64,000 nt of DNA from Myroides sp. N17-2 (GTDB lineage Bacteria; Bacteroidota; Bacteroidia; Flavobacteriales; Flavobacteriaceae), in the NCBI RefSeq assembly GCF_002286775.1, contig NZ_NSGJ01000026.1:1-64000 (forward strand), in the 5' to 3' direction. Each line of letters opens with the position of its first letter. The stretch's first letter is position 1. The notes beneath the pieces were generated by a model, which had not been told where the DNA came from, did no database searches, and saw only the letters and a list, made by a program, of their open reading frames with translations. Below, one piece after another: positions 53,700 to 62,547 of the stretch. The position numbers were made by a program, and so were the translations under genes.

Positions 53700-55535
53700 A
53701 TGATGAGAAATTTTTATATCACAATATGTTTACTAATTACTTATGTAGTCTTAGGACAAACGGGAATTAATACACACCAAATAAACCCTAATGCCGCTTT
53801 GCATATAGAAGCTCCATTAAAGGATAAAGGTATTATTATTCCACGTCTAACTACAGTAGAGAGAGATGCACTAAAGCTGACAAATCTTGAGAATGGATTA
53901 GGTATTTATAATGTAGATGAGAACTGTCTTAACTACTGGAATAAGCTTGAGGGCAAATGGAGTAGTGTGTGTGGTAATCTAGGAAATTCGGAGTTTAAGG
54001 TAGAGAATTGTGCTGATATCAAGGTACATGGGCAGTATCTGTCAGGTATGCCATTAAACGGTAATAATCATTATCTGATGGTTCCTATTGTAGTAACTAA
54101 ACCAGGTGTTTATTCTATTACTGCTTTGCCTGAGAGTGATAATGGATATTATTATTTTACGAAAGGAGAATATATAGGAGTAGGAAAAGTGTTAATTAAA
54201 GTGCCTGCAATGGGTGTGCCTAATAAATTTCAGGTAGATAAATTTACTGTTAAATTAAATGGTTTAGATAATGCTAATGCTTGTACTTTTAATGTGGAAG
54301 TCGAAAACTCTAGTGTAAAACCGAACTATAAGATGGTATGTGGAAGTATTATCACACGTGGGATTTATAAGATAGACAAGGCATTAACTGCAGAACATAA
54401 ACTTAGTGTTACATTAGACGTTAAACCTGAAGCAATAGGGGCGACCTATATTATTCAGTCTGAAGAGGTAGATGGAATTAGCTTTTATGGGACAGGAAAG
54501 TTAACAGCAACTACACAAACAGTTGAGTTGGCAGGTAAGGGAATGCCAAATACAACAGATGTAAAGAAATTGCGTATTCGTTCTAATTCGAACGATACAA
54601 GTGTGAGTATTTGCTATGCTGAAGTAAAAGTTACTCTTCCAAAGAAAAAGTTGTTAATAGTAGGAGATACTAAACTTGCTAATGCTTATGATTTAGCTAA
54701 TGCAAATGCAGCGGTTAATCAGATGATTACTAAAGACACGAACTTCGGTTTATTAGCAACAAGTACAGTCTCTTTTGAAGGATGGGAGAGTATCAAAAAA
54801 GTGGGTAATAACGCTGATTTAACAGCAGACTTATTAGGAGCTTCTCCTTTTGATATTGTAGTGGTACAAGAAGAGGCAGTACTTAGTGATATACAAATAG
54901 AACAACTATATACGTATCTAACGAAGAAAGGGGTTGTGTTAATGTTTACTGGGAACCTTTCTATGGCAAAGGTTTTTGAAACACTTACTTCGAGTAAAAA
55001 TTTAGTCCCTAGTTTAATTAATAAGGCGGGTTCTAGTTATAAACTGTCAATGATAAATGATAGAATATTAAATGGACCTTTCGGAGATATAAGAGGGAAG
55101 TATTGGGGTACTAATGGACCTGCATTTAGAATAGAGGAGTTAGTGACAAGTGATTTTTTAGTATATACTGATGCAACGGATCAATCTGTACCTGTAGTGT
55201 CACCACCTGATCCAGAAAATCCTGGTGGAGAAACACCTACTACAGATCCTAATGAGACCGCTAACCAAGGTACACCTGGATATACTGCGCTACGCCAAAA
55301 TGGATATTATTTTGTATGGGCAGGAGAAGGAGGATTTAATGATAATTCAAGTTCAACAGATAACTTGTCTTCTCCGTTTTTATTAGATGCTAATAAAAAA
55401 CCAATAGCAAGAGATAATTTTGGACATACTGTAAAAAGAAGCGTTAGCAATTCCGTATTTACAGCGAATGCTATAGCTTGGGCAATATATCAATCTGATG
55501 TAGATGGTATTAATTCTAATAAGCAGGCAAAATAG
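53700..55535 (+). CDS. Secreted multidomain protein, tandem paralogue 3
   Basis: 611 aa. Same layout, starting with signal peptide (ending VLGQ), TGINTHQINPNAALHIEAPL, and ending NSVFTANAIAWAIYQ. The C-terminal domain differs: DIVVVQEEAVLSDIQIEQLY replaces the Gly-Tyr-Trp strand of the others, and a Pro/Thr/Glu-rich insert (SPPDPENPGGETPTTDPNET) interrupts it before GYTALRQNGYYFVWAGEGG. It is the most diverged of the three and is followed by a strong terminator. Confidence 0.75.
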   Translation: MMRNFYITICLLITYVVLGQTGINTHQINPNAALHIEAPLKDKGIIIPRLTTVERDALKLTNLENGLGIYNVDENCLNYWNKLEGKWSSVCGNLGNSEFKVENCADIKVHGQYLSGMPLNGNNHYLMVPIVVTKPGVYSITALPESDNGYYYFTKGEYIGVGKVLIKVPAMGVPNKFQVDKFTVKLNGLDNANACTFNVEVENSSVKPNYKMVCGSIITRGIYKIDKALTAEHKLSVTLDVKPEAIGATYIIQSEEVDGISFYGTGKLTATTQTVELAGKGMPNTTDVKKLRIRSNSNDTSVSICYAEVKVTLPKKKLLIVGDTKLANAYDLANANAAVNQMITKDTNFGLLATSTVSFEGWESIKKVGNNADLTADLLGASPFDIVVVQEEAVLSDIQIEQLYTYLTKKGVVLMFTGNLSMAKVFETLTSSKNLVPSLINKAGSSYKLSMINDRILNGPFGDIRGKYWGTNGPAFRIEELVTSDFLVYTDATDQSVPVVSPPDPENPGGETPTTDPNETANQGTPGYTALRQNGYYFVWAGEGGFNDNSSSTDNLSSPFLLDANKKPIARDNFGHTVKRSVSNSVFTANAIAWAIYQSDVDGINSNKQAK

Positions 55536-55560
55536 AATAGATTTTTTAGTGATTTTAAAA

Positions 55561-55597
55561 CAAAATAGGGTGATCTTTTAGGTCACCCTATTTTGTT
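55561..55597. terminator. Intrinsic terminator after the tandem paralogues
   Basis: 13-bp perfect stem CAAAATAGGGTGA (55561-55573) with its complement 55583-55595 and T/A-runs on both sides. Confidence 0.9.
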
Positions 55598-55648
55598 TGT
55601 GTGCTTGTATAGACGATAACTTTAGTAGGGAATTTAGATACTATCATT

Positions 55649-56509
55649 ATGTACCAAGTACTCTATAAAGATAGTTTAGAATTAGATATAATACTTCACT
55701 TACCGCTGCCCAAAAGAGGATATAAATCAAAAGCTCCACTTTATGAGATAGTTAATGCTATATTATATAAATTGAAAACAGGTATCCAGTGGAGTTATTT
55801 ACTAGCTCAAGTTTTATTTAGTACTCAAGTACTAAGTCATAAAACAGTATTTGGTCATTTTCGTAATTGGTGTAAAGCTGGTGTATGGCAATCTTGTTAG
55901 ACTGAATTATTAAAAAAGAATAAGTCTCTTTTTGATTTATCAAGTGGAGATTTAGATGGAAATCATACCACAGCTTTAAGAGGAGGAGTACAGGTTGCTT
56001 ATCAAGATAGGAAAAAACGTAAGACGACAAACTCCTTATATTTTACAGATCGTCAAGGCATACCTTTAGCCATGTCAGAACCGATAGCTGGAAATCACAA
56101 TGATTTATTTGATATAGAAATCTATTTTGAAGATATAACCGATCAATTAACTAAAGCAGAAATACCTCTATCGGGATTGTTTATTAATGCTGATGATAGG
56201 TTTGATTCACAGAAACTTAGAAAAATATTTAGTGATAAAGAAATAATAGCTAACATCTGTCCTAATAAACGAAATGGACAAAATAATGAAGATGATTATT
56301 TTGATGAACAACTATACAAAGACAGATATGCGATTGAGAGAACGAATGCTTGGATAGATAGCTTTCGTTCTTTACTCAATAGATTTGATACCACACTGTC
56401 TAGTTGGATGACGTGGAATTTCATAGCTTTTATTGTTATAGGACTAAACAAATTTCAGAAAAATAAAAATCAAGATGACTTCAACTATAAATTTTGTGCT
56501 TTTATATGA
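55649..56509 (+). pseudogene. IS5-family transposase, interrupted by in-frame TAG
   Basis: One reading frame of ~286 codons encodes an IS5-type DDE transposase. It has the N-terminal DUF4096-like part (LPKRGYKSKAPLYEIVNAIL, TGIQW, FGHFRNWCKAGVW), then a TAG at 55898-55900, then LDGNHTTALRGG, KKRKTTNSLYFTDRQGIPLA, MSEPIAGNHNDLF, LFINADDRFDS and YAIERTNAWIDSFRSLLNRF. The first catalytic Asp region, the second Asp and the YxxR..xER motif all remain; only the amber codon breaks it. I could not define terminal inverted repeats, so element ends are not given. Confidence 0.85.
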
Positions 56510-56517
56510 AACATGTA

Positions 56518-57603
56518 CTATTTTATCAGTTTATTGTTTAGTAAAAAAACTTTAATGTCATTAACTACTTTTTCTGGATGTTCATCTTTTACGCCATGCC
56601 CTGTTTTTTCATATACCTTATGAATAATAAAAGGTTTGTGTTCATTGGCAAGTTTATTATTCTCTTCTTCAAAATCAAACCAATCATATTTACTAACAGG
56701 ATCAAAAATGAGTATAGGTTTGTTTATATTTCGATAAATAATTTTAGGATTTAATTGATGTGTTGAGGCACCGAAAGCCGTTTCAGAAGTAAAGGGAGTG
56801 TAAATAATTGCAATGTTTTCTTTAGCAGAATTCTCACCTGTAAGTACTTCTGCACCTGGGTTTATTTCATATTTCCCAAAGGCATTTTGTTTTATTCTGG
56901 CATAAGAAGTAAAAATCTCTTTCTTTAGTTTTGTGTTTTCTTTCCCTTTTATTCCCCAATTATTATATATAAACCAATATGCATTAAAATCATTATCAAA
57001 AACCATTGATTTCTTGTTGCTATAATATTCCTTGGTTTCTGCTATGTCTTTTTCGATGTTAGCTGACTGCATCTGAAAGTCCCAAGCAACAGAACCACCG
57101 TCTTCAAGTATTAGAGCTTGAACCATTTGAGGATAAGCATCATAAAATGCAGAACTTATGGTACCACCTCTTGACCAACCACCAATGATTGCTTTTTTGA
57201 TATTCATTTTGTCTAAAAGAAATTTAATATCGTCTGCTACATGATATATTGAAAGATCTTTTTTAGGAATAGGAGTAAAACCATGTCCATAATAATCAAT
57301 AGCGATGACGTGTAAATTCAATTTTAACAATTGATCTATAACTTCATATAACTCATAGCCATTACTATACGTGCCATGTATCCAAACAAGGGTAGGGTTC
57401 TTTTTATTTCCCCATTCTAGATAATGCATATTTACATTATTTGTTTGAATGTAATTACCATGTTTCTTTTCGTATTTCTCAAACTCAGGTTTTAAATTCA
57501 AGAATAATTCTCTTTGTGCTATCGAATCTGAAGAGGCGCCTATTTGTGCTTGTACAGATAAGTATAACATAAAAGAAAGGAATAGAATGAGTTTATTTTT
57601 CAT
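56518..57603 (-). CDS. Secreted alpha/beta hydrolase
   Basis: 361 aa with a signal peptide (ending VQAQ). Hydrolase features: the oxyanion loop LVWIHGTYSNGYEL, IAIDYYGHGFTP, the nucleophile elbow GGWSRGG (Ser), an acidic member near ILIFDPVSKYDWFD and the catalytic His in YEKTGHGVKDEHP. The substrate is unknown. It ends 9 bp from the IS relic, which is oriented towards it. Confidence 0.85.
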   Translation of the reverse strand: MKNKLILFLSFMLYLSVQAQIGASSDSIAQRELFLNLKPEFEKYEKKHGNYIQTNNVNMHYLEWGNKKNPTLVWIHGTYSNGYELYEVIDQLLKLNLHVIAIDYYGHGFTPIPKKDLSIYHVADDIKFLLDKMNIKKAIIGGWSRGGTISSAFYDAYPQMVQALILEDGGSVAWDFQMQSANIEKDIAETKEYYSNKKSMVFDNDFNAYWFIYNNWGIKGKENTKLKKEIFTSYARIKQNAFGKYEINPGAEVLTGENSAKENIAIIYTPFTSETAFGASTHQLNPKIIYRNINKPILIFDPVSKYDWFDFEEENNKLANEHKPFIIHKVYEKTGHGVKDEHPEKVVNDIKVFLLNNKLIK

Positions 57604-57804
57604 GATTAGTAAATTTATAGTATTGTTGTTTATGGTTGGAGTAATTATACTCCTAAAGTATTAAAAAGCCACATAATAAACAATATGATTTTTTCATTAT
57701 CGAGGTATGTGTATCACAAAATTTATATTAAAGTAAAGATAAAAAGGCATATGATATAGTATGTAAAAGTATCCGAAGAATAAAAGCGTACAAATCCGAG
57801 CATA

Positions 57805-57846
57805 AAAAAAGCCTAACTATTTGATTATAAATAGTTAGGCTTTTTT
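57805..57846. terminator. Orphan strong terminator
   Basis: 18-bp perfect stem AAAAAAGCCTAACTATTT with its complement (57829-57846), loop GATTAT. No gene ends here on either strand: the hydrolase gene runs away from it, and the next gene is 830 bp off. Directly beside it is GTGGAGTCGCCG (57852-57863). Confidence 0.88.
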
Positions 57847-57863
57847 ATTTGTGGAGTCGCCGA

Positions 57864-58675
57864 TTAAGATTTCATATTGTTAAAAATATGGATATATACT
57901 AAACATACAAAATGAGTTAATTTTGTGAATATTTTTATACTTTATTGAAATTAACTAATGGCTTTACAATGTGTTTTTTGGCTGTTTATTGACGTTTTTA
58001 AGGGCTCTGAATTCTCTCCTTTTTTTAGGGTGTAATATTCCTTTTTTTACTATTTTATAGATGAGTATTATTCTGTTTTTTAATAAATATGATAAGTTTA
58101 ATTCATAATAGTTAGAAAAGTAAAGAAGTACTACTCCAAGTTTAGTAGATCTTTTTATGCAAGCAATTATCAAGAGTGTAAAACGTCAACCCAAAGAGGA
58201 CAATTAAGAGACCAAAAATAAGATAGTGTTTCCAAAAAAAATTATAAACGAATCTTCTAACATAAGGCACTAGTAATCTTAATCAGCTTTTATTATTGTA
58301 AAAGTTCTTTTGTCATCCTGCAGGATTAAGAACTATAAAAAGTAAATTACATGATATTACATAGTTTTTGTAACGCTTTAAATTCTCCTTTTTCTTAGTT
58401 TATTAAGAGATTGAATTACAATCTAAACACTATAAATTTTAAAGTAGATAATAAAGTCTGTAATTAGACTAAAAAAGTATAAATATTAACTTTTGAAAAA
58501 CTTAATACTAAATTAAATATTTGATATTTGCGAATAGACAAATTCTAATAACATCATAAAAACACATAAAATAAAACAAATAAGAAGTAGTAATACTTAT
58601 CTAACCCAATAAGAGCTATAAAGTTTAAAAGCAATTAGAAACAATACCTAACATATATTACCAACCTTACTAATC
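57864..58675. other. ~810-bp gap without recognised gene
   Basis: AT-rich sequence between the orphan terminator and the AraC gene. A 69-codon minus-strand frame (57964-58173) has a basic, low-complexity translation and no promoter or terminator. A CCTGCAGG palindrome (58319-58326) is present; nothing else was found. Confidence 0.4.
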
Positions 58676-59527
58676 ATGTTAACATCTATTGAATTAAAAT
58701 CTCCTTATGGTCTTGATGTAGGCCGGGCAACGTATCTTACAGAGAATATAGAATCTTTTGAACAGCATAAAGATGTTTATCAGCTTCTATGGTTGCAAAA
58801 CGGCAAAGTAACAGTCACCTTAACCACTAATAAAAAAGAAATAAAAGCTGGGGACTGCTTATTTTTAGGGAAAAATGAATTATTTCGTTTGACCTCAGAT
58901 CAGGCCTATACTTTGTATTATGTACAGTTTACTGATAATTTCTATTGCAGAACAAAACTCGATACTCATTTCTTAAGTAAGTGTTTCTTTTTTGACAATA
59001 CAAAGGCAATAAACTCCATTACTCTTAAAGCTGAACAGATTGTGTTTGTTCAGTGTTATTTTGCTACTTTATTAAGGCTTAAAGCAAAAGAATATAGTGA
59101 TGTAAATTATATGTTGGCACATAATATTATTGAAAGGATTTTATTGTTTATTATGTCTTGTCATATTGATAAGTTTGTTGATTTTAATAAGGAGAAATTA
59201 TCTCCACAACAACTAAAATACACAGTTGAGTTTAATGAACTTTTAAGAAGCTATGTTAAAAAAGAAAGGAATGTCCATTTTTATGCAGAGCAAATGAATG
59301 TTTCTATAGCTAAGCTAACCGAGATTTGTAAAGAAGTATTTGGAACAACTCCTAAAAAAATTATAGCTAGTGCAGTAGTCAATGAAATTAAATTACTTCT
59401 TAAACATACTCCATTAACTATAAAAGAGATTGCATTTGAATTGAACTTTGAAGATGTAAGCAATTTTATCCGCTTCTTTATTAAAGCTACTGGTATGAGC
59501 CCAAAAGAATATAGAGATTTCCTCTAA
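58676..59527 (+). CDS. AraC-family regulator upstream of the fibre locus
   Basis: 283 aa: a cupin-like N-terminal half (VYQLLWLQNGKVTVTL, AGDCLFLGKNELFRL) and a C-terminal AraC HTH pair (HFYAEQMNVSIAKLTEICKE; PLTIKEIAFELNFEDVSNFI), ending RFFIKATGMSPKEYRDFL. It is the only regulator near the pilin-like operon 385 bp downstream on the same strand and is separated from it by its own terminator, which fits a local activator. Confidence 0.88.
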   Translation: MLTSIELKSPYGLDVGRATYLTENIESFEQHKDVYQLLWLQNGKVTVTLTTNKKEIKAGDCLFLGKNELFRLTSDQAYTLYYVQFTDNFYCRTKLDTHFLSKCFFFDNTKAINSITLKAEQIVFVQCYFATLLRLKAKEYSDVNYMLAHNIIERILLFIMSCHIDKFVDFNKEKLSPQQLKYTVEFNELLRSYVKKERNVHFYAEQMNVSIAKLTEICKEVFGTTPKKIIASAVVNEIKLLLKHTPLTIKEIAFELNFEDVSNFIRFFIKATGMSPKEYRDFL

Positions 59528-59550
59528 TATAAATGAAGTAAATATTATCA

Positions 59551-59589
59551 AAAAAGGGTGTTTAGATATATAATCTAGATACTCTTTTT
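59551..59589 (+). terminator. Intrinsic terminator after the AraC gene
   Basis: 17-bp stem (59551-59567 with 59573-59589) including three G-T pairs; ends in seven T. The remaining gap to 59,850 shows nothing. Confidence 0.75.
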
Positions 59590-59852
59590 TTATTCTATAA
59601 ATGCGAAGGATAGTTTTAAATGTTCTTGATGCATTGTGATAAAACTAATCTTTGGTTTGTAGTTTTAAATAAATAGTAGATTATGCGACTTTTATTTAAA
59701 ACAATGATTGTAAATTCAATATTTATAGATATTTATGTCTAAATTGAATAATAATCACTCAGGAAGAGTTTATTAAGATTTAATTATCAAATAATGCGAA
59801 AAATGACAATTATTTAAAGAATATTGACAGTTTCTTAGAAAGGTTTGTACAA

Positions 59853-59860
59853 TACATTTG
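59853..59860 (+). promoter_or_regulatory. -7 element TACATTTG before the first pilin-like gene
   Basis: Exact TAnnTTTG consensus, 52 bp before the ATG. The nearest TTG (59824-59826) is 26 bp upstream, wider than ideal, as expected for an activator-dependent promoter. Confidence 0.5.
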
Positions 59861-59912
59861 CCACACAAAATAATCAAACAAAAAACAAATCTTTTTAAAA
59901 AATAATTAGAAA

Positions 59913-60467
59913 ATGAAAACATCATTTAAATTAGTATTAGTAGCAGTTATCACTTTAGTAAGTACTACATCTTTCGCCCAAGATAAAAAGAGTACAGGAA
60001 GTACTAACTTAAACGTTAACTTATCAGACGTTTATGAATTAACTGTTAAGAATCCTAATGTAAATATCCAAATGAGTACTGTTGAACAGTTTCAAAAAGG
60101 AAGTACTTCTGGTGAATTGCCAAATCACTTAGAGGTAACAGCTACTCAAAAATACGAAGTTAAGGTTGTCGCAAGTAGCGATTTAACTAATAATGGAGTA
60201 ACAATACCTGTAAATACAGTAGAGGTTAGAGTAAAGGGAAATACAAATTTAGCAGAGGGAACAGGTCCTTCTAATTTTACTGCAACGCATAACATCACTG
60301 CATTAGGTACAACAGAAAGTGGATCATTAATCTCAACAACAGCTGGATCAGCAAAAATGGGTTACGCAATTGAATACGCAATTCCTGCTAGTCAAACTTC
60401 TGTTTATACAGATAAAAAAGCCGGTACATATACTACTACAGTTACTTACAATTTGTATGCACTGTAA
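59913..60467 (+). CDS. Pilin-like secreted protein 1 (probable major subunit)
   Basis: 184 aa. Cleavable signal peptide (ending SFAQ, no lipobox Cys), then an all-beta protein rich in Thr/Val/Asn: NLNVNLSDVYELTVKNPNVN, QFQKGSTSGELPNHLEV, YEVKVVASSDLTNNG, and a final strand KKAGTYTTTVTYNLYAL. The ending GTYTTTVTY resembles the C-terminal strand of chaperone-usher/spore-coat-U type subunits. Two shorter homologues and a PapD-like chaperone follow. It has its own promoter and a strong terminator directly behind it, as is usual for a highly expressed main subunit. Confidence 0.65.
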   Translation: MKTSFKLVLVAVITLVSTTSFAQDKKSTGSTNLNVNLSDVYELTVKNPNVNIQMSTVEQFQKGSTSGELPNHLEVTATQKYEVKVVASSDLTNNGVTIPVNTVEVRVKGNTNLAEGTGPSNFTATHNITALGTTESGSLISTTAGSAKMGYAIEYAIPASQTSVYTDKKAGTYTTTVTYNLYAL

Positions 60468-60487
60468 GCGATAGTTTAAAAAATATA

Positions 60488-60532
60488 TAAATCTACTGTT
60501 GTGAACATTTTCATAGCAGTAGATTTTTTTTT
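60488..60532 (+). terminator. Terminator inside the fibre locus
   Basis: AAATCTACTG (60488-60497) pairs with CAGTAGATTT (60516-60525) followed by a long T-run. It separates the first subunit from the rest of the cluster and would give stoichiometric over-expression of the former. Confidence 0.85.
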
Positions 60533-60675
60533 TAATACAAATTTCGATTTTATAAATCACTTATTTAGTAATGAAAACTCTTAGATAAAAGAGAATTTAA
60601 AATATCTAAAACCATTTATTCTTATTGACTTTGTGCTTTTTTTTTCTTAAATTTAGAACTAGAAAAACAAATGAT

Positions 60676-61191
60676 ATGAGACAATTATTTTTCACTTTCT
60701 TTTTAATTATAGTTGGAACTTTAGCTCAAGCTCAAAGTTCTGCTCAAAGTAATCTAATAGTTACTTTAAATCCTATTCAATCTATTAAGATTAATGATCA
60801 GCAGTCTAATATTAATTTGTCTTTTGAATCAGTAGATGATTATACTAAAGGAAAAATTAGTAATCAAGCAGATCATATTGAAATAATGAGTAGTGGGAAT
60901 TATGAGGTTCGAGTTGTAGCTAATTCTCCCTTAACTAATAATAATGAACAAATTAGTTTAGACCATATTAGTTTAAATCCTTCTTTAGGAAGTATAGGAG
61001 AACTACGAGAAAATATTTCAATGTCTCCCGTTCCTTTATCAATGAAAGAACACAATCTGATTAATTCTGGTTTTGGAGATGTCAAAAGAACATTTAATGT
61101 TTCTTATAAGATGGATGCTTCAGAAGAATTATTGAACAAGCCTATTGGTAATTATAATACAGTTATTACTTATACTATTTTATCCTTATAA
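60676..61191 (+). CDS. Pilin-like secreted protein 2
   Basis: 171 aa with signal peptide (ending AQAQ). It shares the plan of the first subunit: SNLIVTLNPIQSIKIND, a (S/N)xxxDDYTKGKISNQADHIEI block, YEVRVVANSPLTNNN, and the end IGNYNTVITYTILSL. The ATG at 60676 was chosen because the in-frame TTG at 60625 would add a poly-Phe stretch and overlaps a TGACTTTG promoter-like element. The stop is 7 bp before the GTG start of the next gene. Confidence 0.65.
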   Translation: MRQLFFTFFLIIVGTLAQAQSSAQSNLIVTLNPIQSIKINDQQSNINLSFESVDDYTKGKISNQADHIEIMSSGNYEVRVVANSPLTNNNEQISLDHISLNPSLGSIGELRENISMSPVPLSMKEHNLINSGFGDVKRTFNVSYKMDASEELLNKPIGNYNTVITYTILSL

Positions 61192-61198
61192 TATAAAC

Positions 61199-61732
61199 GT
61201 GTTTAAAAGATTTTTACTTACAATTTTATTTTTTTTTACAGCTTCTATTGTCTTCGGACAAATAGGTTCTGCAAGGACTAGAATAGTCTTAAATTTTAAG
61301 GAGCAGCAATCTCTTTTGGTTAGTCATCCTTCTGTTGATTTAAACTTAGATAAGGTGGATGTATATTCTAATGGGGCAGAGACGGGGAATTTAAAATCCC
61401 ATCTTATTGTTAATTGTTCTACTCCATACGAATTATCTGTAAAAACAATAAATTCATATTTTCAATATGAGTTATCTTTGTCTTCTTTACCTGTTTCTAT
61501 TATTAATCTCAAACCGAGTATCTCAAAATCAACATCTATAGATTCTCCCTTAAAATTAAACACAATAAGTTTAGCCAACACAGCGCAGGTGATCTTGCAA
61601 TCAGAAAATAGAGGTAATAGTCAACAGATAGATGTTAATTATATAATTCCTAAACAGAATGTCTCTAGTTTACTAAATAAAAAGCCAGGGAAGTATCAGA
61701 CTGAAATAATTTATACCTTGCTAGCTCATTAA
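61199..61732 (+). CDS. Pilin-like secreted protein 3 (GTG start)
   Basis: 177 aa. The most likely start is GTG at 61199, giving a proper signal peptide (VFKRFLLTILFFFTASIVFG); the longer TTG frame from 61145 overlaps the previous gene. Mature part: RTRIVLNFKEQQSLLVSHPS, LDKVDVYSNGAETGNLKSHL, YELSVKTINS, and the end KKPGKYQTEIIYTLLAH, parallel to the two preceding proteins. Likely a minor subunit. The chaperone gene starts 17 bp downstream. Confidence 0.62.
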   Translation: MFKRFLLTILFFFTASIVFGQIGSARTRIVLNFKEQQSLLVSHPSVDLNLDKVDVYSNGAETGNLKSHLIVNCSTPYELSVKTINSYFQYELSLSSLPVSIINLKPSISKSTSIDSPLKLNTISLANTAQVILQSENRGNSQQIDVNYIIPKQNVSSLLNKKPGKYQTEIIYTLLAH

Positions 61733-61749
61733 ACTAAATTTCTCCACGA

Positions 61750-62547
61750 ATGATGAAAAAATATACAGTTTTATTTCTTTTACTTTTTGTTTGTTTGACT
61801 TCGTTTGCTCAAGCTGGTTTGTCCATTTCTCCAGGGAAAATATTTTTCAGAAATGCTCAAGGAACTGTAGCTACTCAGAAAGTTCGTATTGCTAACCCAA
61901 ACGACAAAGCAGTAGAGGTTGGAGTTTCTTTAGGAGATTGGAATTATGATCAACAGGGAAGTAATAATGTTGTAGAAGCAAATAGTTTAAGTACTTCTGC
62001 TAGTTCATGGATTCAAATATTACCAAATTCGTATTTTGTAATGGAACCTAATGAAACAAAGGAAGTTGAAGTAATACTAAATGTACCTCAAAATCTAGCG
62101 ACTGATGTGCCTGTCCATACAGCTATGATATTTTTCACCCAACTTAATCCAGGTGATGCGCTTGATGAAAATGGGGCAGCTATTAAAGTAACAGTACGAA
62201 TGGGACTTAAGATATATCATGCTGATCAAAATAATGTGGAATCTATTGAAATTACAGATATCAAACCTAATAAAGGGATAGATGGAAGTAAACTAATAGA
62301 AGTTTTTTTTCAAAATGATGGTAAACTTTGGAGCGATGGTAGACTTGTAGCTAGTATCTTTAATCAGCAAACAGGGCAAAAAACAGTACTTAATACTGTT
62401 GATTTTTATAGTTTACCCAACGATTTGAGAAAGCAATCATTTGTTGTTCCAAATGAGTTAAATAAGGGGACTTATACTTTTATTGTTCAAATAACTTATG
62501 GCAAAGATAATACTGTAAAAGTTGCCGAACTTGACTTCACACTATGA
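61750..62547 (+). CDS. PapD-like periplasmic chaperone
   Basis: 265 aa with signal peptide (ending SFAQ). The first domain (~22-135) fits PapD/MSP-type chaperones: GLSISPGKIFFRNAQGTVAT, QKVRIANPNDKAVEVGVSLG, SWIQILPNSYFVMEPNETKE, VEVILNVPQ, and an edge strand VHTAMIFFTQL. A second Ig-like domain follows (IEITDIKPNKG ... GTYTFIVQITYGKDN). It would hold pilin-like subunits by strand donation before assembly. Its stop overlaps the next start as ATGA (62544-62547). Confidence 0.78.
   Translation: MMKKYTVLFLLLFVCLTSFAQAGLSISPGKIFFRNAQGTVATQKVRIANPNDKAVEVGVSLGDWNYDQQGSNNVVEANSLSTSASSWIQILPNSYFVMEPNETKEVEVILNVPQNLATDVPVHTAMIFFTQLNPGDALDENGAAIKVTVRMGLKIYHADQNNVESIEITDIKPNKGIDGSKLIEVFFQNDGKLWSDGRLVASIFNQQTGQKTVLNTVDFYSLPNDLRKQSFVVPNELNKGTYTFIVQITYGKDNTVKVAELDFTL

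Noticed and set aside
56470..56483. TCAAGATGACTTCA occurs both at the end of repeat R copy 1 and inside the transposase relic
   Set aside because: The identity stops after 14 bases on both sides, and in the transposase it is coding; probably chance, so no link between repeat R and the IS is claimed.
55600..56530. Terminal inverted repeats of the IS relic
   Set aside because: I compared the flanks of the transposase frame and found only a weak direct similarity (GTGCTT.TATA), not an inverted pair, so element ends were not called.
57964..58173. 69-codon minus-strand frame in the large gap
   Set aside because: Low-complexity basic translation, no family resemblance, no terminator or promoter; expected by chance in AT-rich DNA.
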